NCBI GenBank assembly: GCA_945952025.1
Contig: CAMFGW010000004.1
Span: 1 to 64,000 of the forward strand
Direction of reading: 5' to 3'
Length of the DNA stretch: 64,000 nucleotides
Origin: an uncultured Paracoccaceae bacterium
GTDB lineage: Bacteria; Pseudomonadota; Alphaproteobacteria; Rhodobacterales; Rhodobacteraceae
Part shown: one piece after another, positions 1 through 10,161 of the stretch
Numbering within the stretch: position 1 is the stretch's first letter
How the letters are laid out: each line of letters opens with the position of its first letter
Position numbers and translations under genes: made by a program
The notes under the pieces: generated by a model
What the model was told of the DNA's origin: nothing
Database searches by the model: none
What the model saw: the letters and a program-made list of their open reading frames with translations, nothing else

Positions 1-306
1 GCTGGGGCCGACGGGTCCGAGGCGGTCACTGCCGAAGCGCCGGTCAAGCCGAAGCGGGCGAGCCGGGCCAAGGCGAAGGTTGAGCCTGTCACGGAGCCGG
101 TCGTTGAGGCCGCGCCTGCAGCGGTCGAGTTGGCGGTGCCGAGTCCCGAGCCGGTCGTTGAATCCGCGAGCGCGGGTCTGCAGCGCGATCCGGGCGATCT
201 GGTGGCAGCGGTGGCCGAGCCTGCCGCAGAGCAGGAAGCCGCAGAGGCCGAGGAGGCCGCGCCTGCGGCTCCACGCAGGCGGGGCTGGTGGTCGCTCGGC
301 CGCTGA
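1..306 (+). CDS. rne: C-terminal fragment of an acidic/Ala-Pro-rich protein ending RRRGWWSLGR*, probably ribonuclease E C-terminus (truncated by window start)
   Basis: Frame 1 is open from base 1 to TGA at 304-306; low-complexity E/P/A/V tail with terminal RRRGWWSLGR resembles RNase E C-termini of Rhodobacterales. Confidence 0.5.
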   Translation, partial: AGADGSEAVTAEAPVKPKRASRAKAKVEPVTEPVVEAAPAAVELAVPSPEPVVESASAGLQRDPGDLVAAVAEPAAEQEAAEAEEAAPAAPRRRGWWSLGR

Positions 307-323
307 TCGGATCGAATGGAACG

Positions 324-351
324 AAAAGGCGCCCCGCGGGGCGCCTTTTTT
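324..351. terminator. Bidirectional intrinsic terminator between the window-start gene and tusA-like gene
   Basis: Perfect palindrome AAAAGGCGCCCCGCGGGGCGCCTTTTTT between convergent genes. Confidence 0.85.
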
Positions 352-356
352 CTTGG

Positions 357-617
357 TTAGTCCTCTGGCGTGGCCCGGTCGGGGCCGCGACGGATGAGAT
401 AGGTCTTGATGCCGTCGCTGTCGTCGGCCGAGATCAGGTCGTGGCCCGAGGTCGTGCAGAAATGCGGCACGTCGATCCAGGACGCCGGGTCGGTCGCGCG
501 GAGCCTGAGGAGCGCGCCGGGCGACAGCTCGCGCAGAAGCCTTGCGGCGCGCAGGACCGGCAGGGGGCAGAGAAGGCCCCTGGCGTCGATGTCGGTGATG
601 GATGCGGGTGCGGACAT
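357..617 (-). CDS. TusA-family sulfurtransferase
   Basis: 86 aa with DARGLLCPLPVLRAARLL (CPxP motif). Confidence 0.85.
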   Translation of the reverse strand: MSAPASITDIDARGLLCPLPVLRAARLLRELSPGALLRLRATDPASWIDVPHFCTTSGHDLISADDSDGIKTYLIRRGPDRATPED

Positions 618-787
618 GCGCGGCCTTTTGGGATCAGGGCCGCTATGCCTGATGTCGTGCCGGTCGAAAAGGGGCGCGGGCGATTGCCGGCGCGTTTGGG
701 GGCATCCGGGCTTGCCGGGGGGCCTCGCTTTGCTAGGGTTCGCCGCGAAGCAGCGTCGAATCGGGCAGGCGAAGAGGGCAGGGGCGT

Positions 788-1285
788 TTGTATCGGCTGG
801 AAGAGGAAACCGAGGCGGATGCGGCAGAGGTCGAGGCGCTTTATGACCTGTGTTTTGCGCCGGGGCGCACGGCTCTGTCGTCCTACCGGCTGAGAAACGG
901 CGTGCCGCCGGTCAAGGCCCTGTGCCTTGTCCTGAGGGACGGCGACGGCATCCTGGCGGCCGTGATCCGCTACTGGCCGGTCAGGATCGCCGGGCGGCGG
1001 GTCCTGCTTCTGGGACCCGTTGCAGTCCATCCGACGCGGCAGGGCGAGGGGCTCGGGGCGCTTCTGATCCATGAAAGCCTGGGCGAGGCGCGGCGGCTGG
1101 GGTGGGAGCGGGTGATGCTGGTGGGCGACGCGCCCTATTACCGGCGCTTCGGGTTCCGCAAGCTCGAACGGGTCGAGATGCCACCGCCGACCAATCCCGA
1201 CCGGGTGCTGGGGATGGAGTTGCAGCCCGGTGCCTGGGGGGGCGTCGAAGGGCCGGTCGTGCGCGTGCCGCAGACTGGCGGATAG
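788..1285 (+). CDS. GNAT-family N-acetyltransferase (TTG start)
   Basis: 165 aa; GPVAVHPTRQGEGLGALLIHESL acetyl-CoA binding motif. Confidence 0.8.
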   Translation: MYRLEEETEADAAEVEALYDLCFAPGRTALSSYRLRNGVPPVKALCLVLRDGDGILAAVIRYWPVRIAGRRVLLLGPVAVHPTRQGEGLGALLIHESLGEARRLGWERVMLVGDAPYYRRFGFRKLERVEMPPPTNPDRVLGMELQPGAWGGVEGPVVRVPQTGG

Positions 1286-1377
1286 CGGCGGCTTGAAATC
1301 CGGGGCAGAGGGGCCATGTTTTTCCCAAAGGGCGGTCGGGGGCCAAAGGGGTTTCCAGCCGCAGGAAAGGACCAGAG

Positions 1378-2139
1378 ATGGGCGTTAAAGTCGGATCAAG
1401 CCTGCCGCCGGCCGCACTCGCCGAGGTCCGCGCGCTCGCGCGGCGGGCCGAGCGGGCGAATGGGCCTTTGATGCGGGCCATCAACGGCTTCGGCGGCCAG
1501 ATCGAGGCCTGGGTCGCGCGGTTGCCGAAGTCGGTGCGCCGGTCGGTCGATGACACGGCCGAAGGGCTGCTTACCCGGCTATACAAGGGGGCGGGCACTG
1601 CCGGGCGGTTCCTGCCGAAACAGGGCGGGGACATGGGCCATAAGCTTGCGGCGGCGGTCAGCGGGGCGGCGGGCGGGTCGGCCGGCATGGCGTCGGCGGC
1701 GGTCGAGTTGCCGGCGACGGTCATAGTCATGTTTTCAGCCATGCAGCGCATTGCGGCCGAGGCAGGGTTCGATCCGAACAGCGACGCGGTGCGGCTGACC
1801 TGCATCGACATCTTCGGTTCGGGGGGCCCCGGAACTGCAGACGACGGGGTCAACACGGGCTTTGTCGGCAGCCGCCTGACGCTCAACGGCACGACGCTCC
1901 ATGCGCTGATCTCGCGCGTGGTGCCGGCCTTTTCGACGATGCTGACCAAGACGCTCGCCGCGAAGGCCGTGCCGATCCTTGGGGCGGCGGCGGGGGCCGG
2001 GATCAACTATGCCTTCGCGAGCTATTATACCGACGTGGCGCGGGTGCGCTTCGGCCTGCAGCGGCTGGTCGAGACGCATGGCGAGGCGGCGGTGACCGAT
2101 GCCTATGAGGCGGCGCGAGCCGGGCGGCTCGCGGCCTGA
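1378..2139 (+). CDS. EcsC family protein
   Basis: 253 aa, glycine/alanine-rich EcsC-like pattern. Confidence 0.7.
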   Translation: MGVKVGSSLPPAALAEVRALARRAERANGPLMRAINGFGGQIEAWVARLPKSVRRSVDDTAEGLLTRLYKGAGTAGRFLPKQGGDMGHKLAAAVSGAAGGSAGMASAAVELPATVIVMFSAMQRIAAEAGFDPNSDAVRLTCIDIFGSGGPGTADDGVNTGFVGSRLTLNGTTLHALISRVVPAFSTMLTKTLAAKAVPILGAAAGAGINYAFASYYTDVARVRFGLQRLVETHGEAAVTDAYEAARAGRLAA

Positions 2140-2155
2140 GGGTCAGATGGCGCGA

Positions 2156-2938
2156 TCAAATAGCAGCTAGGGGGACGGAGATCCCCTTTTGCACGGCCGG
2201 CCGGGCGGCGAGCCGTTCGGCCCAGGCCAGAAGGTGGCGGTAGCTCTTCGTATCGAGGAAATGCCCGGCGTTGCCGTAGATTTCGCTGAGCGCAAGGCGG
2301 CCATACCAGGGCCAGATCGCCATGTCGGCGATCGTGTAGTCGGGGCCCGCGATGAAGGCGTTTTCGCCCAGGCGGCGGTCGAGCACGTCAAGCTGGCGCT
2401 TGGTTTCCATGGCATAGCGGTTGATCGGATATTCGAACTTCTCCGGTGCGTAGACGTAGAAATGCCCGAAGCCGCCGCCGACGAAGGGGGCCGAGCCCAT
2501 CTGCCAGAAGAGCCACGACAGCGCCTCGGTCCGCTCGGGCCCGCCCTTGGGCAGGAAGGCGCCGAACTTCTCCGCCAGATAAAGGAGGATCGCGCCGGAT
2601 TCGAAGACACGCTGGGGTTTGGCGCCCGAGCGGTCCATGAGGGCCGGGATCTTCGAGTTGGGGTTGATGTCGGTGAAGCCCGAGCCGAACTGGTCGCCCT
2701 TGCCGATGTCGATCTTCCAGGCGTCGTACTGGGCGGGAAGGTCCTGCGCCAGAAGCTCTTCCAGAAGGATCGTCACCTTGACGCCGTTCGGGGTGTGGAG
2801 CGTGTAGAGTTGCAGGGGGCTCGGGCCGACGGGCAGGATCTTGTCATGCGTCGGGCCGGCGATGGGACGGTTGGTCGAGGCGAAAGCGCCACCGTTTTCC
2901 TTGTCCCAGGTCCAGACGTCGGGGGAGGTATAAGCCAT
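2156..2938 (-). CDS. yghU: Glutathione S-transferase family, YghU-type disulfide-bond oxidoreductase
   Basis: 260 aa; PLQLYTLHTPNGVKVTILLEEL and GST C-terminal domain. Confidence 0.8.
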   Translation of the reverse strand: MAYTSPDVWTWDKENGGAFASTNRPIAGPTHDKILPVGPSPLQLYTLHTPNGVKVTILLEELLAQDLPAQYDAWKIDIGKGDQFGSGFTDINPNSKIPALMDRSGAKPQRVFESGAILLYLAEKFGAFLPKGGPERTEALSWLFWQMGSAPFVGGGFGHFYVYAPEKFEYPINRYAMETKRQLDVLDRRLGENAFIAGPDYTIADMAIWPWYGRLALSEIYGNAGHFLDTKSYRHLLAWAERLAARPAVQKGISVPLAAI

Positions 2939-2983
2939 GGGGCTATTCCTTCAGAAAATTGGTCAGGGGTCTTGTGAATGGGG

Positions 2984-5230
2984 TCAGAGGTCCTGCCGGG
3001 CGAGGAAATCCATGACCGCAGGCCGGGCTGTCGGGACGCCTTCGGCGCGCGCGGCGTCGAGGACGGCCTTGAGCGCGGTCAGGTCGACGCGGCGGATCAG
3101 GTGCTTGACCGGGCCGATGGAGGCCGGGCGCATGGAGAGCGTCCGGAAGCCAAGGGCCGCGAGGCAGAGCGCCTCGACCGGCCGCCCGGCATCTTCGCCG
3201 CAGAAGGACAGGGGCGTGCCAAAGCGCGCAGCGCGGGCAACGATCATCTCGAGGAAGGTCAGGAACGAGCCGTTCAGCATGTCGTAGCGCTTGCGCACGC
3301 GCTCATTTTCCCGGTCGGCGGCGAAGAAGAACTGCTTGAGGTCGTTGCCGCCAATCGAGATGAAGTCGGTCATCTGGAAGAAGGCGTCGGGCGCATAGGC
3401 CAGCGACGGGGTTTCGAGCATCGCCCCGATCTCGAGGATCGAGGGCAGGGTGTGGCCAAGACTGCGCTCGTTCTCGACCTCGTCGAGGAGCTTCTGGCGG
3501 GCTTCGCGAAACTCCTCGAATTCGGCGACGAAGGGGAACATGACCGACAGCGGGCGGCCGGCGGCAGCGCGGAGTAGCGCCTGGAGCTGCATCCGAAGGA
3601 CGCCCGGCTTGTCGAGCCCGACGCGGATCGCGCGCCAGCCCATGGCGGGATTCGGCTCTTCGACCCGCTTCATGTAGGGCAGGACCTTGTCCGAGCCGAT
3701 GTCGAGCGTGCGGAAGACGACGCGCTTGCCCTTCGCGGCCTCCATCACACGGGCGTAAAGGCCGGCGAGTTCACCGCGCTTGGGCACATGGCTGCGGACG
3801 AGGAACTGGAGTTCGGTGCGGAAGAGGCCGACGCCCTCGGCGCCAGAGGGGGTCAGCGAGGGCAGGTCGGCCATCAGCCCCGCATTCATCTGGAGCGATA
3901 TGGTCCGGCCGCTGAGGTCGGTCGCCGCAAGCTCGCGCAGGCTCGCATAGCGCTTTTGCGCCTCGGCCTGCATGGCGATCTTTTCGCGGAAGGCGCGGGC
4001 CACGGTTTCTTCGGGCCTGAGGTGGACCGTGCCGACATCGCCGTCGACAAGGATGTGGTCGCCGTTCAGCGCCTCTGTCGTGATGAGGTCGGCGTGGATC
4101 ACGAGGGGGATCGCGAGCGCGCGCGCGACCACGGCGGCATGGCTGCCGACCGATCCTTCCTCCAGCACGACGCCCTTCAGCTTGCGGCCATAGTCCAGAA
4201 GCTCGGCCGGACCGATGTTGCGGGCGACAAGGATCGGGTTGTCGGGCATGGAGGCGCCGGTGTCGGTCCCTTGCCCGGTCAGGATGCGCAGGAGCCGGTT
4301 CGACAGGTCGTCAAGGTCGTTCAGCCGGTCGCGGAGGTAGGGGTCGGGCACCTGTTCGAGGCGCGCGCGGGCCGCCGACTGTTCCTTTTCGACCGCCGCC
4401 TCGGCCGAGAGGCCGCGGGCAATGTCCTCTTCCATCCGGCGCATCCAGCCGCGGGAGTTGGCGAACATGCGGTAGGCTTCGAGGACCTGCTGCTGGTCGG
4501 TGTCCGTCACCTCGGTCGTGGACAGCATGGCGTCGACCGAAAGGCGCAGTTCGGTGACGGCGGCGGTCAGGCGTTCGAGTTCCTTGACGGGGTCGTCACC
4601 CACGGGGTTGGTGATGACGACGCGGGGTTCGTGCAGCCAGACCCGGCCTTCGGCCGCGCCTTCCTGGCCCGAGCCGCCGCGGAAGAGGACGGCGTGCTTG
4701 TGGGGGGCCGAGAGGGCTTCGCCCTCGCCGATGAAGGCGCCGAGTTCGGACATTTCCGCGACGACCATGGCGACGACTTCCAGCGCATAGATCTCGTCGT
4801 CGGAATATTGCCGCGCCTCTTTCGACTGCACGACAAGGACGCCGACCTTTTCGCCCAGCCGCTGGATCGGGACGCCGAGGAAAGAGGAGAAGAGTTCCTC
4901 GCCGGTTTCCGGCATGTAGCGGAAACCGCGTTCGGCGGGGGCGTTGGCGGTGTTGATGGGGGTCGAGGTCTTGGCGACGCGGCCCACGAGCCCCTCGCCC
5001 AGTTTCATGCGGGTCTTGTGGACAGATTCGCGCTTCAACCCCTCTGTCGCGCAGAGTTCGAGCGTATCGTCGTCGCGGAAGAGGTAGACCGAGCAGACCT
5101 CTGTCCCCATGGCCGAGGCGATGAGGCGGACGATGCGGTCTAGCCGTTCCTGCCCCGCGCCGGGCTCGGCCAGGGTGTCACGCAAGCGGCGGAGGAGCCT
5201 GCGGCTGTCGCTTTCGGTCCGTTCGGGCAT
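2984..5230 (-). CDS. ptsP: Phosphoenolpyruvate-protein phosphotransferase PtsP (EI-Ntr, GAF domain)
   Basis: N-terminal GAF domain, phospho-His motif GSVGSHAAVVARALAIP, PEP-utilising C-terminal domain (SIGGNDLKQF); start chosen at MPERTESDSRR. Confidence 0.92.
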   Translation of the reverse strand: MPERTESDSRRLLRRLRDTLAEPGAGQERLDRIVRLIASAMGTEVCSVYLFRDDDTLELCATEGLKRESVHKTRMKLGEGLVGRVAKTSTPINTANAPAERGFRYMPETGEELFSSFLGVPIQRLGEKVGVLVVQSKEARQYSDDEIYALEVVAMVVAEMSELGAFIGEGEALSAPHKHAVLFRGGSGQEGAAEGRVWLHEPRVVITNPVGDDPVKELERLTAAVTELRLSVDAMLSTTEVTDTDQQQVLEAYRMFANSRGWMRRMEEDIARGLSAEAAVEKEQSAARARLEQVPDPYLRDRLNDLDDLSNRLLRILTGQGTDTGASMPDNPILVARNIGPAELLDYGRKLKGVVLEEGSVGSHAAVVARALAIPLVIHADLITTEALNGDHILVDGDVGTVHLRPEETVARAFREKIAMQAEAQKRYASLRELAATDLSGRTISLQMNAGLMADLPSLTPSGAEGVGLFRTELQFLVRSHVPKRGELAGLYARVMEAAKGKRVVFRTLDIGSDKVLPYMKRVEEPNPAMGWRAIRVGLDKPGVLRMQLQALLRAAAGRPLSVMFPFVAEFEEFREARQKLLDEVENERSLGHTLPSILEIGAMLETPSLAYAPDAFFQMTDFISIGGNDLKQFFFAADRENERVRKRYDMLNGSFLTFLEMIVARAARFGTPLSFCGEDAGRPVEALCLAALGFRTLSMRPASIGPVKHLIRRVDLTALKAVLDAARAEGVPTARPAVMDFLARQDL

Positions 5231-5424
5231 GTGGTGCGGGTCCGGGGGCTGCTTCGCGCTATCTATAGGGGAACAGTTGCGCTTTGGGGAAGGGGTAGGC
5301 CCTGCCCGCAAGGCAGTCCATTGCCCGGATCAGCAGAAAAGCGTCCTAAATGACGGCAGGCAAGCCCGTCGTGGGTGCAGAGCGGCCCCCCAGATGACTG
5401 GGTCGGGGCACGGGGCGCCCGGAC

Positions 5425-6681
5425 TTAGGCCTTGTCGAGTTCGAACACACCATGGAGCGCCTGGACGGCGAGTTCCATGTATTTGCGGTCGATGAGGACC
5501 GAGATCTTGATCTCGGACGTGCCGATGACCTTGATGTTGATGTTCTCGGCGGCAAGCGCGTCGAACATGCGGGCGGCGACGCCGGCGTGGCTGCGCATGC
5601 CGATGCCGACGACGGAAACTTTGGCCACGTCGGTGTCGACGATCAGGTCGGCGTAGCGGATGCTGCCGGCCGCCGCTGCGTCCTCCATCGCCTTCTTGGC
5701 GCGGGCCACCTGGTTCGTGGGGCAGGAGAAGGTCATGTCGGTCGCCGCGCGGGTCGAGCCGTCCATGTGCTTTTCAGAGACGTTCTGCACGATCATGTCG
5801 ACGTTGACGCCGGCTTCGGCCAGGGGGCCGAAGATCGCGGCGGCGATGCCGGGGCGGTCCTCGATGGTGACGAGGGTGATTTTCGCTTCGTCGCGCGAAT
5901 AGGCGACGCCGGAGACGACCTTGGATTCCATGATTTCCTCCTCGTCGCAGACGAGCGTGCCAGAGTTTTCGTCGGTGTCCTCGAAGGACGACAGGACGCG
6001 CAGGCGCACCTTGTAGCGCATGGCGAGTTCGACCGAGCGGGTTTGCAGGACCTTCGCGCCGAGCGAGGCGAGTTCGAGCATCTCCTCGAACGCGATCCGG
6101 TCGAGCTTGCGGGCCTTTTCGGTGATGCGCGGGTCGGTCGTGTAGACGCCGTCCACGTCGGTATAGATGTCGCAGCGTTCGGCGCCGAAGGCGGCCGCGA
6201 AGGCGACGGCGGTGGTGTCGGACCCGCCACGGCCGAGCGTCGTGACGCGGCCTTCGGGCGAGAGGCCCTGGAAGCCCGCGACCACGGCGACCTTGAAGCC
6301 TTCGGCGAATTTCGCGTCGAGATGGTCGCGCGGGATCGAGACGAAGCGGGCCGAGCCGTGGGCGGAGGTGGTGTTGATCGGCACCTGCCAGCCCTGCCAG
6401 GATCGGGCGGGCACGCCCATTTCCTGGAGCCTGAGCGCCATGAGGCCCGCGCTGATGTTTTCGCCCGACGCGACGACGGCGTCATATTCGCGGGCGTCGT
6501 AGAGTTTCGAGGTCTGTTCGACCCAGCTGACAAGCTCGTTCGTCTTGCCGGACATGGCCGAAACGATGACGATCACGTCATAGCCCCGCTCGACCTCGCG
6601 GCGGACCTTTTCGGCGGCGTTTTCGATCCGCGCGAGGTCCGCGACCGAGGTTCCGCCGAATTTCATCACGAGTAGCGGCAT
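5425..6681 (-). CDS. lysC: Aspartate kinase
   Basis: MPLLVMKFGGTSVADLARI, GRGGSDTTAVAFAAAFGAERCDIYTDVDGVYTTDPR, C-terminal ACT domains. Confidence 0.95.
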   Translation of the reverse strand: MPLLVMKFGGTSVADLARIENAAEKVRREVERGYDVIVIVSAMSGKTNELVSWVEQTSKLYDAREYDAVVASGENISAGLMALRLQEMGVPARSWQGWQVPINTTSAHGSARFVSIPRDHLDAKFAEGFKVAVVAGFQGLSPEGRVTTLGRGGSDTTAVAFAAAFGAERCDIYTDVDGVYTTDPRITEKARKLDRIAFEEMLELASLGAKVLQTRSVELAMRYKVRLRVLSSFEDTDENSGTLVCDEEEIMESKVVSGVAYSRDEAKITLVTIEDRPGIAAAIFGPLAEAGVNVDMIVQNVSEKHMDGSTRAATDMTFSCPTNQVARAKKAMEDAAAAGSIRYADLIVDTDVAKVSVVGIGMRSHAGVAARMFDALAAENINIKVIGTSEIKISVLIDRKYMELAVQALHGVFELDKA

Positions 6682-6817
6682 CTGGCCCCCGAAACTCCCT
6701 GGTTCTGCCCGCCATGGCGGTCGCGCGGGCGGGCGCGTGTCTCTTATGCGCCTGTGACAGGGGGGGCAAGGGTGGAATGCCGCTGCGTCAGTAGGCTGCG
6801 TCGGTTTGCTGCGTCGA

Positions 6818-7309
6818 TCAGCGGGCAGAGGCGGGCAGGCCGAAGAGGCCGTCGAAGACCCATGTGAAGACGAGCGCATAGAGGGCAAAGAGGGTGGTCA
6901 TGCCGATGTCGTAGACCAGCGCCTCGATCAGGCCGATGCCCATCCACCATGCGAGGAAGGGCACGAGGATGACCATGAGCCCGGCCTCGAACAGGCATGC
7001 GTGGGTGATGCGGCGCAAAAGGCTGCGGCCGCGCGTCGCCTGCCGGCTTTCCCATGCCTCGAAGAGGGCGTTGAAGGCGAAATTGTAGAGCAGCGCCACG
7101 GTCATCATGATGACGGACCCGAGGACTGCGAGGCCGGTCGTCATCTCGCCGTCTTCGGAAAAGAGCATCAGGCCGATGGTGCTGAGCAGGACGCCGATCC
7201 CCTCGAACAGGACGGCGTAGAGTGTGCGGCGCACGGCGGTCGTGGGCACGATGTGGGCCAGGGGGGCCGACTGTGGGGCGGTCTGGGGGAGGACGGTCGG
7301 TTGGGTCAT
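6818..7309 (-). CDS. PACE family efflux transporter (bacterial transmembrane pair domains)
   Basis: 163 aa, paired repeats RRTLYAVLFEGIGVLLS / RRITHACLFEAGLMVILVPFLAWWMG. Confidence 0.75.
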   Translation of the reverse strand: MTQPTVLPQTAPQSAPLAHIVPTTAVRRTLYAVLFEGIGVLLSTIGLMLFSEDGEMTTGLAVLGSVIMMTVALLYNFAFNALFEAWESRQATRGRSLLRRITHACLFEAGLMVILVPFLAWWMGIGLIEALVYDIGMTTLFALYALVFTWVFDGLFGLPASAR

Positions 7310-7450
7310 GGGGCGGTCGCGGCCTTTCGCATCCGGCAATCCTAGACGAAGGGAGGGGTGGGGGCGAGGGCTCGTGTCTTGTGCGGCGGGGGACGGAGCG
7401 GGTAGAGGGGGGATGCAGGCCGAAGTGCCGGTGTCAGGGAAGGGATCATC

Positions 7451-8374
7451 ATGTCGCGCGCGTTCGTCTTTCCGGGGCAGGGCGCCCAGGTCGTGGGCAT
7501 GGGCCGGGCACTCGCCGAGGCCTATCCGGCAGCGCGGGCGGTCTTTGACGAGGTGGATGCGGCGCTGGGCGAAAAGCTTTCGACCCTGATCTGGGAGGGC
7601 GAGCCAGAGGCGCTGACGCTGACGCGGAATGCGCAGCCGGCGCTGATGGCGACCTCGATGGCGGCGATGCGGGCGCTTGAGGCCGAGGGGGTGACGATCA
7701 GCGATGCGGCCTTCGTTGCGGGGCATTCGCTGGGGGAATATTCGGCCCTGTGCGCGGCGGGCGCCCTGAGCCTGACGGACACGGCGCGGCTTCTGCGGAT
7801 ACGCGGCGAGGCGATGCAGGCGGCGGTGCCGGTGGGCGTGGGAGCCATGGCGGCGCTGCTGGGCTTGGATTTCGCGGGCGCCGCTGCGGTGGCGGCAGAG
7901 GCGGCGCAGGGCGAGGTGTGCCAGGCGGCGAATGACAACGACCCCGCGCAGGTGGTTGTTTCGGGGCACAAGGGTGCTGTGGAACGGGCGGTCGAGATCG
8001 CCAAGGGCAAGGGCGCCAAGCGCGCGATCCTGCTGCCGGTCAGTGCGCCGTTCCATTGCGCGCTGATGCAGCCGGCCGCGGACCGGATGGCCGAGGCGCT
8101 GGCCGGTGTCCAGATCGCGCGGCCTGCGGTGCCGGTCGTGGCGAACGTCGTGGCGCATGCGGTCAGCGACCCGGATGAGATCCGGAGGCTGCTGGTTGCG
8201 CAGGTCACGGGCTCGGTGCGCTGGCGCGGGTCGGTCGAATGGATGGTCGGGCAGGGCGTGACCGAGTTCTGGGAGATCGGCGCGGGCAAGGCCCTGTCGG
8301 GCATGGTGCGCCGCATCGCCAAAGAGGCGGCCGTGCGGAATTTCGGTGCGCCCGAGGATCTGGTGGGGCTCTGA
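7451..8374 (+). CDS. fabD: Malonyl-CoA:ACP transacylase
   Basis: SRAFVFPGQGAQVVGMG and GHSLGEYSALCAAGA motifs. Confidence 0.95.
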   Translation: MSRAFVFPGQGAQVVGMGRALAEAYPAARAVFDEVDAALGEKLSTLIWEGEPEALTLTRNAQPALMATSMAAMRALEAEGVTISDAAFVAGHSLGEYSALCAAGALSLTDTARLLRIRGEAMQAAVPVGVGAMAALLGLDFAGAAAVAAEAAQGEVCQAANDNDPAQVVVSGHKGAVERAVEIAKGKGAKRAILLPVSAPFHCALMQPAADRMAEALAGVQIARPAVPVVANVVAHAVSDPDEIRRLLVAQVTGSVRWRGSVEWMVGQGVTEFWEIGAGKALSGMVRRIAKEAAVRNFGAPEDLVGL

Positions 8375-8411
8375 GCCCCGGGAAATGAACGATAAAAGGG
8401 AAGGGACAGCC

Positions 8412-9149
8412 ATGTTTGACCTGACGGGCAAGACGGCACTGGTGACGGGCGCCTCGGGCGGGATCGGGGCGGCGGTGGCGCGCACGCTGCACGGGGCGGG
8501 GGCGACGGTTGGTCTGTCGGGCACGCGGGAAGAGCCCTTGCGCGCGCTTGCGGCCGAGCTTGGCGCGCGGGCGCATGTGCTGCCGGCGAACCTGTCGGAC
8601 CCAGCCTCGGTCGAGGCGCTGCCGAAGGCGGCCGCAGAGGCGATGGGCGGGCTCGACATCCTGGTCAACAATGCCGGGATCACCCGCGACGGGCTGATGA
8701 TGCGCATGTCCGACGAGGACTGGCTGTCGGTTCTGGAGGTGAACCTGACCTCGACCTTCCGGCTTTGCCGGGGCGTCCTGCGCGGCATGATGAAGGCGCG
8801 CTGGGGGCGGATCGTCAACATCTCGTCCGTCGTGGGTGCGACGGGCAATCCCGGGCAGGCGAACTACGTCGCCTCGAAGGCCGGGATGGTCGGGCTGTCG
8901 AAGAGCCTGGCTGCCGAGGTGGCGAGCCGGGGGATCACGGTCAACTGCGTGGCGCCGGGTTTCATCACCACGGCGATGACCGACAAGCTGAACGACGAGC
9001 AGAAGGGCCGCATCCTTGGGCAGGTGCCGGCGGGGCGGATGGGCGAGCCCGAGGAAATCGCTGCGGCCGTCCTTTATCTGTCGAGCGTCGAGGCGGCCTA
9101 TGTGACGGGCGCGGTCCTTCATGTGAACGGCGGGATGGCCATGGTCTGA
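8412..9149 (+). CDS. fabG: 3-oxoacyl-ACP reductase
   Basis: SDR motifs ALVTGASGGIGAAVA, NNAG, YVASKAG; next to fabD/acpP. Confidence 0.95.
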   Translation: MFDLTGKTALVTGASGGIGAAVARTLHGAGATVGLSGTREEPLRALAAELGARAHVLPANLSDPASVEALPKAAAEAMGGLDILVNNAGITRDGLMMRMSDEDWLSVLEVNLTSTFRLCRGVLRGMMKARWGRIVNISSVVGATGNPGQANYVASKAGMVGLSKSLAAEVASRGITVNCVAPGFITTAMTDKLNDEQKGRILGQVPAGRMGEPEEIAAAVLYLSSVEAAYVTGAVLHVNGGMAMV

Positions 9150-9199
9150 TCGGGGGGGCTTTGCCCCGAAAGCCTGCCTGAGCGGGCTTGCGAAAGCGT

Positions 9200-9227
9200 T
9201 TGCCTCGGTCCTAGACTGTGGTATAGG
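9200..9227 (+). promoter_or_regulatory. Putative sigma-70 promoter for acpP (TTGCCT-N16-TATAGG)
   Basis: -35/-10-like hexamers in the fabG-acpP gap. Confidence 0.45.
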
Positions 9228-9323
9228 CGGCGCGGATTTGAGGCCGAGTGTGCGGGATGGCCGCGCGCCGGGACAGACAGGAATGCGGGGCGCAGATGAC
9301 CCCCGCGGAACAGAGGAAGTACC

Positions 9324-9557
9324 ATGAGCGATATCGCGGACCGCGTGAAGAAGATCGTCGTCGAGCACCTGGGCGTCGAGCCCGAGAAGGTGACGGAAAG
9401 CGCGTCCTTCATCGACGACCTTGGTGCGGACAGCCTGGACACGGTCGAACTGGTCATGGCGTTCGAGGAAGAATTCGGGATCGAGATCCCGGACGACGCC
9501 GCCGAAACGATCCAGACCTTCGGCGACGCGGTCAAGTTCATCTCGTCCGCGGTCTGA
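9324..9557 (+). CDS. acpP: Acyl carrier protein
   Basis: 77 aa with [21 protein letters not shown] phosphopantetheine motif. Confidence 0.97.
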   Translation: MSDIADRVKKIVVEHLGVEPEKVTESASFIDDLGADSLDTVELVMAFEEEFGIEIPDDAAETIQTFGDAVKFISSAV

Positions 9558-9579
9558 TCGAACGCGACGGAAGGACGGG

Positions 9580-9604
9580 CGGCACCCTTCGGGGTGCCGT
9601 TTTT
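9580..9604 (+). terminator. Intrinsic terminator after acpP
   Basis: CGGCACCC-TTCG-GGGTGCCG hairpin (TTCG tetraloop) followed by TTTTT. Confidence 0.85.
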
Positions 9605-9618
9605 CTTTCGGGGGTGGC

Positions 9619-10137
9619 ATGGACAGCTCGGAAGTCGAGGGGGAACGCATCCGCTTGCGCAAGTTCACCTTGCGCGACTTCGAGCCCTTTGCGCGGCTTT
9701 GGCGCGAGCCGGGCGTGGTGCGCTACATCGGGCCGCCGCGGGGCGTGGCCGACAGCTGGTCGGCATTCCAGAAGGCGGCGGGCAGCTGGGCCCTGCTGGG
9801 CTATGGGCCCTGGGCGATCGAGCGGCTGGGGGACGGGAGGCTCATCGGGCAGGTCGGCTTCTTTCGCGCGCTGAGGGGCCATGGCTCGGATTTCGACGCG
9901 GCGCCGGAGTGCGGCTGGGTCCTGACCGGGGCCGCGCAGGGGCAGGGGATCGGGCGCGAGGCGCTGGCGCTGGCCCATGGCTGGTGGGATCGCCAGCCCT
10001 TCGGGGGCCCGAGCCATGCGATGATCGACGTGGGCAATGCCGCCTCTCTAGGCCTGGCCGGGGCGTTCGGCTACCGGGTGCTGCGAGAGGTCGAGGACAT
10101 GGGCGACCGGGTGGCCTTGCTGCGGCGCGAGGGGTAG
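9619..10137 (+). CDS. GNAT-family N-acetyltransferase
   Basis: ERIRLRKFTLRDFEPFARLWREPGVVRYIGP and RimJ/RimL-like pattern. Confidence 0.8.
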   Translation: MDSSEVEGERIRLRKFTLRDFEPFARLWREPGVVRYIGPPRGVADSWSAFQKAAGSWALLGYGPWAIERLGDGRLIGQVGFFRALRGHGSDFDAAPECGWVLTGAAQGQGIGREALALAHGWWDRQPFGGPSHAMIDVGNAASLGLAGAFGYRVLREVEDMGDRVALLRREG

Positions 10138-10161
10138 GGCGGGCGGATAGCGGTCGCCCTG

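Noticed and set aside
3788-5143. 451-aa plus-strand ORF
   Set aside because: Antisense to ptsP; G/E/V/R-biased shadow ORF caused by high GC.
8205-9668. 487-aa minus-strand ORF over fabD-fabG-acpP
   Set aside because: Antisense shadow of three well-supported genes.
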